NCBI RefSeq assembly: GCF_963678635.1
Contig: NC_087063.1
Location: 65,214,471 to 65,278,470 of the forward strand
DNA: 64,000 bases
Direction: 5' to 3'
Source of the DNA: Symsagittifera roscoffensis
Taxonomy: Eukaryota > Xenacoelomorpha > Acoela > Convolutidae
Of this stretch, positions 34,101 to 42,638 are shown piece after piece (positions within the stretch are counted from its first letter, which is position 1; every line of letters begins with the position of its first letter). A program made the translations under genes and the position numbers. The notes under the pieces were generated by a model that worked only from the letters and a program-made list of their open reading frames with translations, was not told where the DNA came from and made no database searches.

Positions 34101-37100
34101 AGAATTATCTATAAATAATATAATAAGTAACGAAAACAGAAATACGGATTATTTCACAAAAACTCCATATTTCAAACCTACATTCAACATAAGTAACTAC
34201 ACAGAGCACCAACAAAAATTTTTAACAATGTTTAATTTCCAACATTCACAAATAACACAAGACGAATTCGAAAAGTTAGCCAAACAGCTAATTAAATATT
34301 CATCAGTCTATGCAACATCAAAATTCGATGTTGGGAAAATCAGTTCATCACTACATCTCCCGTTAAAACCAGACGCAGTTTTCAAAAAACAGAGAGCAAG
34401 TAAAGTACCAATTCACTTACATGATAAAGTGAACAGATTACTCGATATTTTAGAACAATACAACATTATATCACCAGTAAACAAAGAAGAACAACCAAAA
34501 GGCAACACATTCATCAACCCTGTTATCATTCTAGCTAAAGGAGAATCATTAAAAATCGTTCTCGACGCTAGATACCTCAATTCACTCATAGATGAATCAA
34601 AATGTAATTGGCCCATTGAACCAATACAAGTTATTTTAACAAAAATAAACGGCAAATACTTTACAACCGCCGATATGAATAGTGCATACAATCAAATGCC
34701 ACTAGATGAACAATCACGACGTTTAACACAATTTGTTATCGGAAACCAACAATATGAATTTAACCGCTTATTCAATGGAATATCCATAGGACCAGCAGCA
34801 TTTTCAGCTTTTATGAGCAAAATTTTTAGACCACTAATACTCAAGAAAAACGCAATCACCTATCTAGACGATGTTTTTATGCAATCACAAACAAAAGACG
34901 AAATGTTCAAAGTTTTAGAAAAATATCACCAAATACTTCAGAACGAAAATCTGAAGGCCGCCCCCGATAAATCACACTTCTTTTTGACAAGAGTTAAATT
35001 CTTAGGACATAACATAGAAAGAAAAACAATCACTCCACTGAAATCACGCATTGACGCTATTCAAAAACTTCAACCACCAACAAATAAAAAGAAAATCCAA
35101 GAATTCCTTGGAATGTTAAACTTTTTAAGTAAATATGTTTATAAAATGCAATTATATCTACGACCATTTTACAACATCCTTAGACAACAAAATAATTTTG
35201 AATGGAACACAGAACATCAAACACGATTTGAAGAAATAAAGAAACTTTTAACTGAACAAATTTCAAATACAATTCCAGACTCAAATCAACCATTTTATGC
35301 AATGTGCGATGCTTCGAACTTTGGCATCGGTGCAGCACTATTACAATCACATAATGGTACAAATAAAATGAACCTCATATCAGCAAATTCTCGATTATTC
35401 ACTCAAGCAGAGCTACGACTCTCAACTCTAATGAGAGAATGTACAGCCATAATATATACACTGACAGAATATGAATTTCTGATACTTGGATCAAAACATC
35501 CAACAGTTCTATTCACAGACCATAAACCAATCATCTTTCTCTTTACACAAAAATCTAACCCAAACCACCGAGTTTACAGATTTCAACTAATTCTAATGAA
35601 ATTTCCAAACTTACATATAGTTTGGACTGCAGGAAAAAATCTTGCATTACCAGACACCTTAAGTCGAAATACACCACCTGAATTACTTACACGAAAAACA
35701 ACAGTTGAAATACCCAAAAACATAAAATTCTACCTTGCAGAAAACGAAACATCACCCCGATTGGAATGCAAATATGCAGTAAAAACTGATATTGAACAAT
35801 CACAAATAAATAATTTACAACATTTCCCACTTTATTTAGATTGTCAAAATAATCATTATGAAGTTGATCTACTTGGAACATCAACTTTCAAACCAATCCC
35901 ATATTCTCAATGGATCAAAAATAACACCCAACAAAAACGAACAAAACAACACCCGTCTAAAAAAGACCATTTTCCACTAATTGAAAAAGAAGATTTAACT
36001 GATAAAATAAATTTATCAGGACCACAAACAAATGATTCAAAATACACAATAAATCAAGTTTTTGACCTTCACGACCCACTTGATACAATACCCTTATCTA
36101 AATTCGAAATTGAAAACATTTTTCTCCCTCCAACAGAAACGATTACAATTTCAACACTGAAACAATATCAAAATCTTGACCCGATAATTAGACAACTAAA
36201 AACATGGCACAAATATAAAACTAAACCTATCAAAGCAGATTCAACCATTCTAGGAAACAAAACACTCCTCCGATATTTTCGCAAATTTAACAACACAACA
36301 ATTAACGAAAATACAGACCTTTTAGAGTATAACCTAAATGAATCTACAGTTCCATGTCTCCCTTTAAGTATGATTCTTATAGCTTTTAATATTTCACATA
36401 CACAAAATATTAAAGGACACTCTGGATCAGAAAAAACATATTCAAATTTTATACAAAACTTTTATTTCCCAAATGCACCAATTTGGATAAAAGTACTATG
36501 CAATGATTGTATAGTATGTCAACTAAATAAACCTTACCCAAATCAAAAACAAATAGCACAAAAACAAGATTTTAAAGGACAAAGTTTGTACTTTAACCAT
36601 CGTATCTCATTTGATACTAAAGGACCAATTTCACCCTCATCAGAAGGAAACTCCTACATTATGGTAATTGTTGACGCATTTACACATTATGTAGCACTTA
36701 ACCCAGTACCACATTGTAACGCTTATTACGCTTACACAACACTCTATGAACACTGGATAGCAAAATTCGGACTACCAGAAATTTTAGTTACAGACAACGG
36801 TACAGAATTCATAAATAATGAAATTATCACACTATGTCATTTATATAACATTAAACACAAACCACGTACATCTCATGCACCTTGGACAAACGGCTTAGTC
36901 GAAGGTATGAACCGTTCATTACAAGAATATCTTAGATGTATCATCAACGGAAATGATACAAAATATACCGAATGGTCAGCAGATGTAAAATTATTTCCCT
37001 TAGCATATAATTCACAAATAACGACAACTTTAGGAATGTCACCATACAAAATGGTTTTTAACCAAAAGCCACGCAAACCAATAATGTTTACAGCAAATTC

Positions 37101-37353
37101 TCATAAAAACGCACAAGGTTATTGTCAACCAAATAAAGACTCAATTTGTTATAACCTACCTTTACATACACACGATGAAGATCATTTTCATCACCCACAA
37201 ATTCTTAAACTAGCCTCCGGTACACACACCGAATGGATTCTAAATAGAGATAAAAAACACAATGAAATTTATCAAAAAATAACAAAAAAGTTATTACAAA
37301 GACAAACATCAATGAACAAATCAATTCACGTTTTACACCAGCCTCCGATTTAA
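31054..37353 (+). CDS. Gag-Pol polyprotein, Ty3/gypsy
   Basis: 2099 codons from ATG 31054 in one frame. Q/N/P-rich start; Gag capsid domain at about residues 170-310 (LDGAAQKWFSVLPLEIKSNW, EFSKMFD); zinc knuckle CNYCRRYGHSISEC at about 374-390; N/R/S-rich basic region at 430-620; protease LIDSGAESNII at about 757; RT with YLDD at 34861-34872 (residues 1270-1273) and FLGMLNFLSKYV; RNase H CDASNFGIGAALL at about 1416; integrase HHCC from GHSGSEKTY to CIVCQ, then D in SFDTKGP, D in VTDNGTEF and E in LVEGMN. Gag and pol have no frameshift between them, which differs from many gypsy elements. The frame leaves the integrase C-terminus near 37305. Confidence 0.93.
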   Translation: MDYLSSDDDFLQPDIFAPNTQEYRRQGIQRTRTNHRNFSPQPIDAQNQQPIQQQNPINTQSFQPIQQQNPMTAHSYQPSQMQNEIPLPYYLQQHEITRNQLSNFSQMPNAAESLQMTMNPYLMGGSSITSNKPLMVFTGTDPEYSVEDYLNAVTANLILNIGPEPINTPLHQNWIHRRTALIQTTLDGAAQKWFSVLPLEIKSNWKRFTQEFSKMFDSERNKQQQRVLCNEIRRLPNETIKQIAVRIETLVRKAYSLNTHDYKNTKMTEILMMTLTPQLRKIAIKKRASHPSSIREPDLDFRKLVDKLEQAEITMKLEETENLKLQYVNKIETTPININNIQESETDLVEKITEILNIYEKNPNFKGKPSFKKWCNYCRRYGHSISECRQKQQDSQNKPQKYKEPNKSFYQYMKKDQNLPNKNVYSNNSSGKPLPNNTSYTRNQSPYNSSYRGRSPERRNTYNSSQNHYNRPNSRNNYSRSNSNTQRFVSRSNSQSRNNYYPNNQSRNSSYNRNRNYSYNRNRSHSNNRNQNYPNNRSRNNSYNRSNYNRSNNNYQNRSRNNSQNRHPSYNNRYRNYSQSPHRNNNNYNNSNNRHRSSTPKHQRHINQVQSNPETTSDPPGIDDTVTDTLQLNQINCTSSDSESDTENTLSINMIKVENDYESVIYEQPFSSHIYENQSEFLQNYYTTPINSTPTTQETNEINTTDQTNKNTKTKCLNTNHIYQNIQKEQPKEKIWTIPFLLESPRNKEFQPPDLEIDFLIDSGAESNIINIPTWNEIKTLHPKLTPLETSSKLATAQGSTLINYGKIQLFLLPTRTMEQSKILNKPFKQIFHITDIKYNIIGIPFISKYIPTINILNSKILIKDKYTKTKETSLTFFQRLNKQPPFFSKFYPIFNKQRKHLKPLSGNIYNFSIKQVHQYDKEQNKQKFYMSEFEFKPIHKFFKITISSIKYLKNSNSDIISLHVYNNTPYQVTLPLGLLGYCETNATISPIHEKAYRVNNILQLLDICQSTILNEELSINNIISNENRNTDYFTKTPYFKPTFNISNYTEHQQKFLTMFNFQHSQITQDEFEKLAKQLIKYSSVYATSKFDVGKISSSLHLPLKPDAVFKKQRASKVPIHLHDKVNRLLDILEQYNIISPVNKEEQPKGNTFINPVIILAKGESLKIVLDARYLNSLIDESKCNWPIEPIQVILTKINGKYFTTADMNSAYNQMPLDEQSRRLTQFVIGNQQYEFNRLFNGISIGPAAFSAFMSKIFRPLILKKNAITYLDDVFMQSQTKDEMFKVLEKYHQILQNENLKAAPDKSHFFLTRVKFLGHNIERKTITPLKSRIDAIQKLQPPTNKKKIQEFLGMLNFLSKYVYKMQLYLRPFYNILRQQNNFEWNTEHQTRFEEIKKLLTEQISNTIPDSNQPFYAMCDASNFGIGAALLQSHNGTNKMNLISANSRLFTQAELRLSTLMRECTAIIYTLTEYEFLILGSKHPTVLFTDHKPIIFLFTQKSNPNHRVYRFQLILMKFPNLHIVWTAGKNLALPDTLSRNTPPELLTRKTTVEIPKNIKFYLAENETSPRLECKYAVKTDIEQSQINNLQHFPLYLDCQNNHYEVDLLGTSTFKPIPYSQWIKNNTQQKRTKQHPSKKDHFPLIEKEDLTDKINLSGPQTNDSKYTINQVFDLHDPLDTIPLSKFEIENIFLPPTETITISTLKQYQNLDPIIRQLKTWHKYKTKPIKADSTILGNKTLLRYFRKFNNTTINENTDLLEYNLNESTVPCLPLSMILIAFNISHTQNIKGHSGSEKTYSNFIQNFYFPNAPIWIKVLCNDCIVCQLNKPYPNQKQIAQKQDFKGQSLYFNHRISFDTKGPISPSSEGNSYIMVIVDAFTHYVALNPVPHCNAYYAYTTLYEHWIAKFGLPEILVTDNGTEFINNEIITLCHLYNIKHKPRTSHAPWTNGLVEGMNRSLQEYLRCIINGNDTKYTEWSADVKLFPLAYNSQITTTLGMSPYKMVFNQKPRKPIMFTANSHKNAQGYCQPNKDSICYNLPLHTHDEDHFHHPQILKLASGTHTEWILNRDKKHNEIYQKITKKLLQRQTSMNKSIHVLHQPPI

Positions 37354-37874
37354 AAATTGGAACATTTGTTTTAATACCTAATTTTAATACTCAAAAAGGA
37401 ATTTCTAAAAAATTACAACCCCTTCGAAAAGGACCATACCAAATAATTGCAAAACCCACTGATGTCACATATAAAATTACCGACTCAAACACAAAAGAAA
37501 TCGTTCAACATCGAAACAACCTATTACCTTATTACCCAAAAGAATACGCACTCCGCGAATTAACTCAATTATATTCTTTCACAGGATTAAAAATCATTCA
37601 AAATGAACCACATCTGAAAAACACAGAACAAAATGATAACCCCACCGAAAATCAAAACACAAAACCAACCGCCACCAGAAACAATACACAAAACCATAAA
37701 GAATCTCCAAAACAAAGAAAAAATAGAAAAATGACAGAACAAATAATACCCCAAGAAGAAATAGACAAATCTGAACATAGAAAAACAACAAGACTCCGAA
37801 ATCAACCACGTAAAAACTACAAAATGTTCATCCCCCAATCTAAAATATTAAAGAAAGTAGAATTTAAAAAGTAA
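37266..37874 (+). CDS. Integrase C-terminal module (GPY/F type), out of frame
   Basis: Open from 37266 in the frame one base off from gag-pol; from about 37305 it carries on the integrase. LKIGTFVLIPNF and LRKGPYQIIAKPTDVTYKI form a GPY/F-like SH3 module, followed by a basic tail up to the TAA at 37872. No ATG start of its own. Gag-pol would otherwise end in 16 unrelated residues. This is either a one-base loss in an A-rich run (about 37303-37310) or a programmed frameshift; I favour loss because the slip site is not of a known type. Confidence 0.75.
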   Translation, partial: NLSKNNKKVITKTNINEQINSRFTPASDLKIGTFVLIPNFNTQKGISKKLQPLRKGPYQIIAKPTDVTYKITDSNTKEIVQHRNNLLPYYPKEYALRELTQLYSFTGLKIIQNEPHLKNTEQNDNPTENQNTKPTATRNNTQNHKESPKQRKNRKMTEQIIPQEEIDKSEHRKTTRLRNQPRKNYKMFIPQSKILKKVEFKK

Positions 37875-38474
37875 TTTTAAGATTTCATACTTCACAATCT
37901 TGAAACCTCCGTAACATTTTTCATTTCAATTTTTCAAAATAACATGCTCACAAGTACGCAATAATTCTAGTTCAAAATAGACCAATAGGATTCATCCAAT
38001 CCGCCACTTTCTCTAACTCAAACTAAGATCAATTAGACGAATAATCTAGAACTCCAGGCACATCTCTAACTATAACTTTACAACCTCCAGGTCAAAAATA
38101 AGCAAATCACTCCAACTTGACAGCTAAAATAAATATCACCATAATACCGTACCCCTCCCTTATCTAATAACCCAAAGATCAACAATATTTCCCCAACTCA
38201 GACCACGAATACCCCCAAAACAAATTTGATAACTTAGCCTAAAGTAACAAAATGAAGATTTTAATTAGCCTAAAGTATAACAATCTCACCATACCCCGGA
38301 TCACTTGACAAACAAAAATAAAGAAAAAGACGACCTCCCAGTCACCATGAAAATTGCCCCCAACAATTTTTTACAAAACTCAACCCACTTGTCAAAAAAC
38401 TAATAAATAATTCGACCACACTAGAAAATCGCCTCAAACAGCAAAAAATATTCGACTAAGAGATCATTTCTTAA
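37875..38474 (+). other. Non-coding spacer between pol and membrane ORFs
   Basis: About 600 bp of AT-rich sequence without an ORF of note. It may hold splice sites for a subgenomic envelope RNA, but none is clear. Confidence 0.5.
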
Positions 38475-38705
38475 ATGCTCTTCTCTCAAACAGTTGCTCA
38501 AATACTTATAAATTTTAAACATTTTTTTTCAATACTTGAAGCCTTTATAATATTTCTTTTTGATATACTTGAATCTTTTCTAATAATCCTAATCATTTTT
38601 TGTAACATTTTTTTAATTTTCTACACCATACTCGAACTATTCCTCCAACTTTCCAAAACCCTTGATTACATCCACAGGTACGAGTCATATAACTTGTCTA
38701 AATGA
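38475..38705 (+). CDS. Small hydrophobic ORF 1
   Basis: 76 codons from ATG 38475. Almost all Phe, Ile and Leu from residue 8 to 65 (FFSILEAFIIFLFDILESFL then a second span), which could form two membrane segments. It overlaps the next ORF by 4 nt (ATGA). Part of a pair of small membrane ORFs before the envelope gene. No family known; chance hydrophobicity in T-rich sequence is possible. Confidence 0.4.
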   Translation: MLFSQTVAQILINFKHFFSILEAFIIFLFDILESFLIILIIFCNIFLIFYTILELFLQLSKTLDYIHRYESYNLSK

Positions 38706-38890
38706 TACGAACAATTTTCAGTAGAACCGATATTTTTTTATTGTTTGTAATTTTCATAGCATTCTTATCATCCCTCATTTTGACCATCTGTAAATGTATA
38801 AAGAAAGCAATCCTCACATTTGCCCTAGCAACAGTCCTTCTAATTCTTTTTTTGGAAGAATATTATAATAAACACAAAATTTCTCACTAA
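38702..38890 (+). CDS. Small hydrophobic ORF 2
   Basis: 62 codons from ATG 38702, starting inside the stop of ORF 1. Two hydrophobic spans (IFLLFVIFIAFLSSLILTI and ILTFALATVLLILFL) are separated by CKCIKK. This layout, two short membrane helices with a basic loop, resembles viroporin-like proteins in size only. Function unknown. Confidence 0.45.
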   Translation: MIRTIFSRTDIFLLFVIFIAFLSSLILTICKCIKKAILTFALATVLLILFLEEYYNKHKISH

Positions 38891-38898
38891 AGTAATAA

Positions 38899-40032
38899 TT
38901 CAAAAAACCATCAAAAATTGCTACCCAACAGTCACAGAATCAGTCTTCACCGACATCATCCCAAGATAACCAAACACCACCTTCAACTACTCAAAACCCT
39001 CAAACATCTACACGAATTTCTTTTCAAGACAATCCATACACTTTTGAAGAACGACATGCTCGTTTATCAGAACCACTAGAACCAGTTCAACGACAAGCAC
39101 CTTTAAGCGAACCAACATATAACCTATATCCAACACTACCACAAGAACTAAGTAGAATAAAAAATTCTAGTCAAAACCAAAATACAGTCGAAATAAATAG
39201 ACAAATTATACATCCTCGACGAAACAGAAATTTTCAAACTCCCCGAGTTCATTTTGATATACCTCAATCCCCATCACAAAACACTCCAGAAAACCCCATT
39301 GGTATATTACCAGAAACCCCTACGCTTCTTTCACAACGTAGCACCTCAAGCCTACCATCAGATTACTTAGGTTCAACACCAACATCTGAACAAATACGTG
39401 AAAATCCCTTTAACCCCCCAAACCAAACATCACGATTCCCATATTGGACTACACATTCATTTACACAAGGTGAACCAAATTTAGTCAATGACCCCATAGA
39501 TATTTCTACGGATACAACAACATCCTCATCACTTCCAGAAACATTATCACTACCATCAACACCATCAATAAGCCAGTTTTCACCACCACCCTTTAACTTA
39601 AATTTTCCAAATAATCTCGACGCCAGATATCGAGAACAATCAACAACAAATATTCCTTTAAGACTAGATTGGAATACATTCACAGCACCTCCACCACTAT
39701 TTGGACAACATCAAGAAAGTAACCGCCTTCATAACTGGGCACTTAATAGATTACAATATCGCCAAGATATTCACAACGATATCCGTGATCACAATATTCA
39801 AATACTCCAACAAAACAGTTTACAATTAAAGTTTGAAATCACAGTTAAGTTAAATAATATTACCCAACATCCCTACCCATTAAATCCACCTAACATAACA
39901 GCTCAATCACTACCACCACCGTTTATAACTACTGAAGTAATATACAAATACGACAGATATACCAAAAACACAATTGGCTACATTACATTTTATAATCCAT
40001 ACTCAGGATTATCATACACATGTATATTCTAA
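38899..40032 (+). CDS. 377-codon ORF without ATG, before envelope
   Basis: Open from 38899 to the TAA at 40030, with no in-frame ATG. It is P/S/T/Q/N-rich, with many PS and TP pairs, for about 270 residues. A more folded end follows, with LHNWALNRLQYRQDIHNDI and FITTEVIYKYDRYTKNTIGY. It overlaps the envelope start by 13 nt. Length and composition argue against chance. I infer that its start is supplied by splicing from an upstream exon. It ends in YSGLSYTCIF. No family recognised. Confidence 0.6.
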   Translation, partial: FKKPSKIATQQSQNQSSPTSSQDNQTPPSTTQNPQTSTRISFQDNPYTFEERHARLSEPLEPVQRQAPLSEPTYNLYPTLPQELSRIKNSSQNQNTVEINRQIIHPRRNRNFQTPRVHFDIPQSPSQNTPENPIGILPETPTLLSQRSTSSLPSDYLGSTPTSEQIRENPFNPPNQTSRFPYWTTHSFTQGEPNLVNDPIDISTDTTTSSSLPETLSLPSTPSISQFSPPPFNLNFPNNLDARYREQSTTNIPLRLDWNTFTAPPPLFGQHQESNRLHNWALNRLQYRQDIHNDIRDHNIQILQQNSLQLKFEITVKLNNITQHPYPLNPPNITAQSLPPPFITTEVIYKYDRYTKNTIGYITFYNPYSGLSYTCIF

Positions 40033-42638
40033 AATTATTAATTTTTCTCCAACTCCCTTTTCTAGTAATCTCAAATCAAAACATAAACCCTTCTCCTCGT
40101 ACAGGACCACAAGATTTACTAGTAACACATTACGACTGTGAAGAAAATGAACAAAAAACACTACATAAATATGCAATAAATCAAGTATCACAATGTGAAA
40201 CAGAACCACAAGCTATAGAAACCACAGATGTAATAGCAACACTCTATTCAAAAGCCCGAGCAACAACAGTTACAGGTTATAAATTCACAGCAACATTTTC
40301 CGAAAAGAAAGTACATTGTTCACAAGTCTCGAATGGAAACAAAAACCGACTTGACCATGAATCATTCTATCAAAGTAATATAGAACGTCTTTTACATCTC
40401 AATCCCGACGATTGTAAAAATGAATTACTAAGACTAAACATCACACAAAATAAAAACTCCCAAAGAAAATTAGTTAATTTTCAAGTTTTTTCAGACTCTG
40501 TACATCAATCACAACTTGAAAGACACCAAGGACATATAAAACTAGACGAAAAATACCCGTATAACGGCGCACACGGACGATTAACCTATGACCTACACGA
40601 TAAACATTGGATACCACACATTGGTATAAATGACCCATCAAACTGCAAAGCAGACACAAAAAATAAAGGATACCAAGAAATAATGTTTTTCGATTGGAAA
40701 ATACAACTCGAAAAAATACAACTAACACGAGATTTATCAGATAATACAATGATCTATCAAGGAATCCGATTACCTTGTAAAAATGATCAAGGTTATTGCG
40801 ACCCTACAACGAGAACACAAGCAACAATTGTTTGGTTCCCCGAAGATACATGTACAACATTTCAAGTAGCAAAAATACACGCTCGTATGATAAAATTTCA
40901 CGAAAAATATTTTATACAATCAATTCCATATGAACAAGTCCATCCATCACGAAAACTAAGTTCTAATTTTCGAAACATAGACAATATAGAAAACAAATTG
41001 ACACGTTTTCAAATATATCAAGAAACAGAACTTGCATGTAAATACAGGAATCCACTTCACAGAACACAATACTCTGAAATATTAGTTGAATACGAAAAAG
41101 GATTCGACATGACCACTGGAAAAGTAAAAATCGACCCATATGCCACAGGTCATCCTCCAAACGAAGGAACATCCTATATACCAGTTAATTTTGAAAAAAG
41201 CAACGGACAACCTGGTGGACATCTAAAACCTTATGACACCAGAAGCACACGCTTACAAGAATTATCACTAATGAATACTACATATTTCGGTAATATCCAC
41301 TATGATATTCATTTGGATATGAAACTAGACTATACAATTAGCCGCATTTTTCAAGAAATGTCACTCTCCGAATTAGAAACACTACACCAACTATGTGAAT
41401 TGGAACGAACACAAATATTACAATCACTTGCACTAGCAGTATTAAAAATACCCTACGCAGGATACTTATTATCAGGAAATAGATCAAATTTTTTAGACTA
41501 CGAAGGAAACATCTTATGGTTTTATACTTGTACCAAAAAAGTATCACCACTATACGTTTTTGAAGATAAACGATGTTATAAAAGAATCCCTATCTTTTAT
41601 AAGAATAAAGTACATTTCGTAGATACACTTTCACGAAGAACCTATTTCTGGGATACCGCAGTCCCATGTGGATCAGAAAATAGCCACAATGTAGTACAAC
41701 TAAACCCTGATGAAAATAAATATTATCTTCTCACTCCATATCCCACATTAATGCAATCACTCAAAAAATTTTCACCAGAAAGCATTCGCGCTATCGCTCG
41801 AAACCCAAATATAGACTTACAATCAATAGGAATCTATTCAAAATCAGATATTCAGCATCACATTAGAACACAACAATTCCAAGAATTATTAACACAAATG
41901 GACACTATACAAAGACAATCAATAGACCAAAATTTACGCAAACTTGCAGAAACCGCAGGATTTGCCGATATCTACACGCAAGACTATAGCGGATATTTTA
42001 AGGACATTAAAGATTACATATATCTAAACGGTGAAAAATACCGTCCCCAAGATATATCACCAATTAACATTTTTAGCTTTGTTACACTCAAAAATGAGAT
42101 CCTCGATTTTCTAGGATGGCCCTACTACATCTTAGAAAAATTGACTATTTTATACGCAATGTTTAACTTTATTGGATTTCTTTTCTCACTTTTAAAAGGA
42201 ATCTACAACACATGTGCTATACACACACAAGTAAACAGACAAGCAAGTGTAGCACGCATACTATTTGCAGGATTTTTTGGAATCTTTTCTACATCTATAA
42301 ACAAAATTCTTTTAGACGCGCAAATAAAAGAATATAACACAAAAATAACAACACGACAAAATACATACGACGAAGAACATAACAATGTAGACATAACGCC
42401 AACGGCACCACAATTACCAGCCCTACCAAATAACCATCCACTATCCCTAGTCCCACGAAATTTTCGAAACTTAGCCATCACACATAATCCAAATTTTCGA
42501 CTCACCACATCACAAAGTCCCATTCAACATATAATGACACACCAGTCACAAGATGATAATACTTATGAACAAATTATTGAACAACCCCATACCACCGCTT
42601 TTCAGTCTCAAAATAATCATTTTTTTAGCCCACGATGA
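40020..42638 (+). CDS. Envelope-like glycoprotein, chuvirus type
   Basis: 872 codons from ATG 40020. Residues 1-20 form a signal peptide (KLLIFLQLPFLVIS). The large ectodomain is rich in Cys. A hydrophobic segment lies at about 700-730 (KLTILYAMFNFIGFLFSLL) and another at about 742-764, followed by a cytoplasmic tail of about 100 residues. The block from LSGNRSNFL (about 480) through WFYTC, CYKRIPIFY (about 522) and FVDTLSRRTYFW to VPCGSEN matches the conserved core of chuvirus (Jingchuvirales) glycoproteins as I know them. Such genes are known as captured envelopes in LTR elements of arthropods, mainly BEL/Pao; here the host is gypsy-type. It would mediate membrane attachment or fusion. The frame is intact. 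Confidence 0.6.
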   Translation: MYILKLLIFLQLPFLVISNQNINPSPRTGPQDLLVTHYDCEENEQKTLHKYAINQVSQCETEPQAIETTDVIATLYSKARATTVTGYKFTATFSEKKVHCSQVSNGNKNRLDHESFYQSNIERLLHLNPDDCKNELLRLNITQNKNSQRKLVNFQVFSDSVHQSQLERHQGHIKLDEKYPYNGAHGRLTYDLHDKHWIPHIGINDPSNCKADTKNKGYQEIMFFDWKIQLEKIQLTRDLSDNTMIYQGIRLPCKNDQGYCDPTTRTQATIVWFPEDTCTTFQVAKIHARMIKFHEKYFIQSIPYEQVHPSRKLSSNFRNIDNIENKLTRFQIYQETELACKYRNPLHRTQYSEILVEYEKGFDMTTGKVKIDPYATGHPPNEGTSYIPVNFEKSNGQPGGHLKPYDTRSTRLQELSLMNTTYFGNIHYDIHLDMKLDYTISRIFQEMSLSELETLHQLCELERTQILQSLALAVLKIPYAGYLLSGNRSNFLDYEGNILWFYTCTKKVSPLYVFEDKRCYKRIPIFYKNKVHFVDTLSRRTYFWDTAVPCGSENSHNVVQLNPDENKYYLLTPYPTLMQSLKKFSPESIRAIARNPNIDLQSIGIYSKSDIQHHIRTQQFQELLTQMDTIQRQSIDQNLRKLAETAGFADIYTQDYSGYFKDIKDYIYLNGEKYRPQDISPINIFSFVTLKNEILDFLGWPYYILEKLTILYAMFNFIGFLFSLLKGIYNTCAIHTQVNRQASVARILFAGFFGIFSTSINKILLDAQIKEYNTKITTRQNTYDEEHNNVDITPTAPQLPALPNNHPLSLVPRNFRNLAITHNPNFRLTTSQSPIQHIMTHQSQDDNTYEQIIEQPHTTAFQSQNNHFFSPR

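Noticed and set aside
40020-42638. Errantivirus-type (baculovirus F-like) envelope
   Set aside because: I find no furin-type site followed by a fusion peptide, and the conserved core fits the chuvirus type better.
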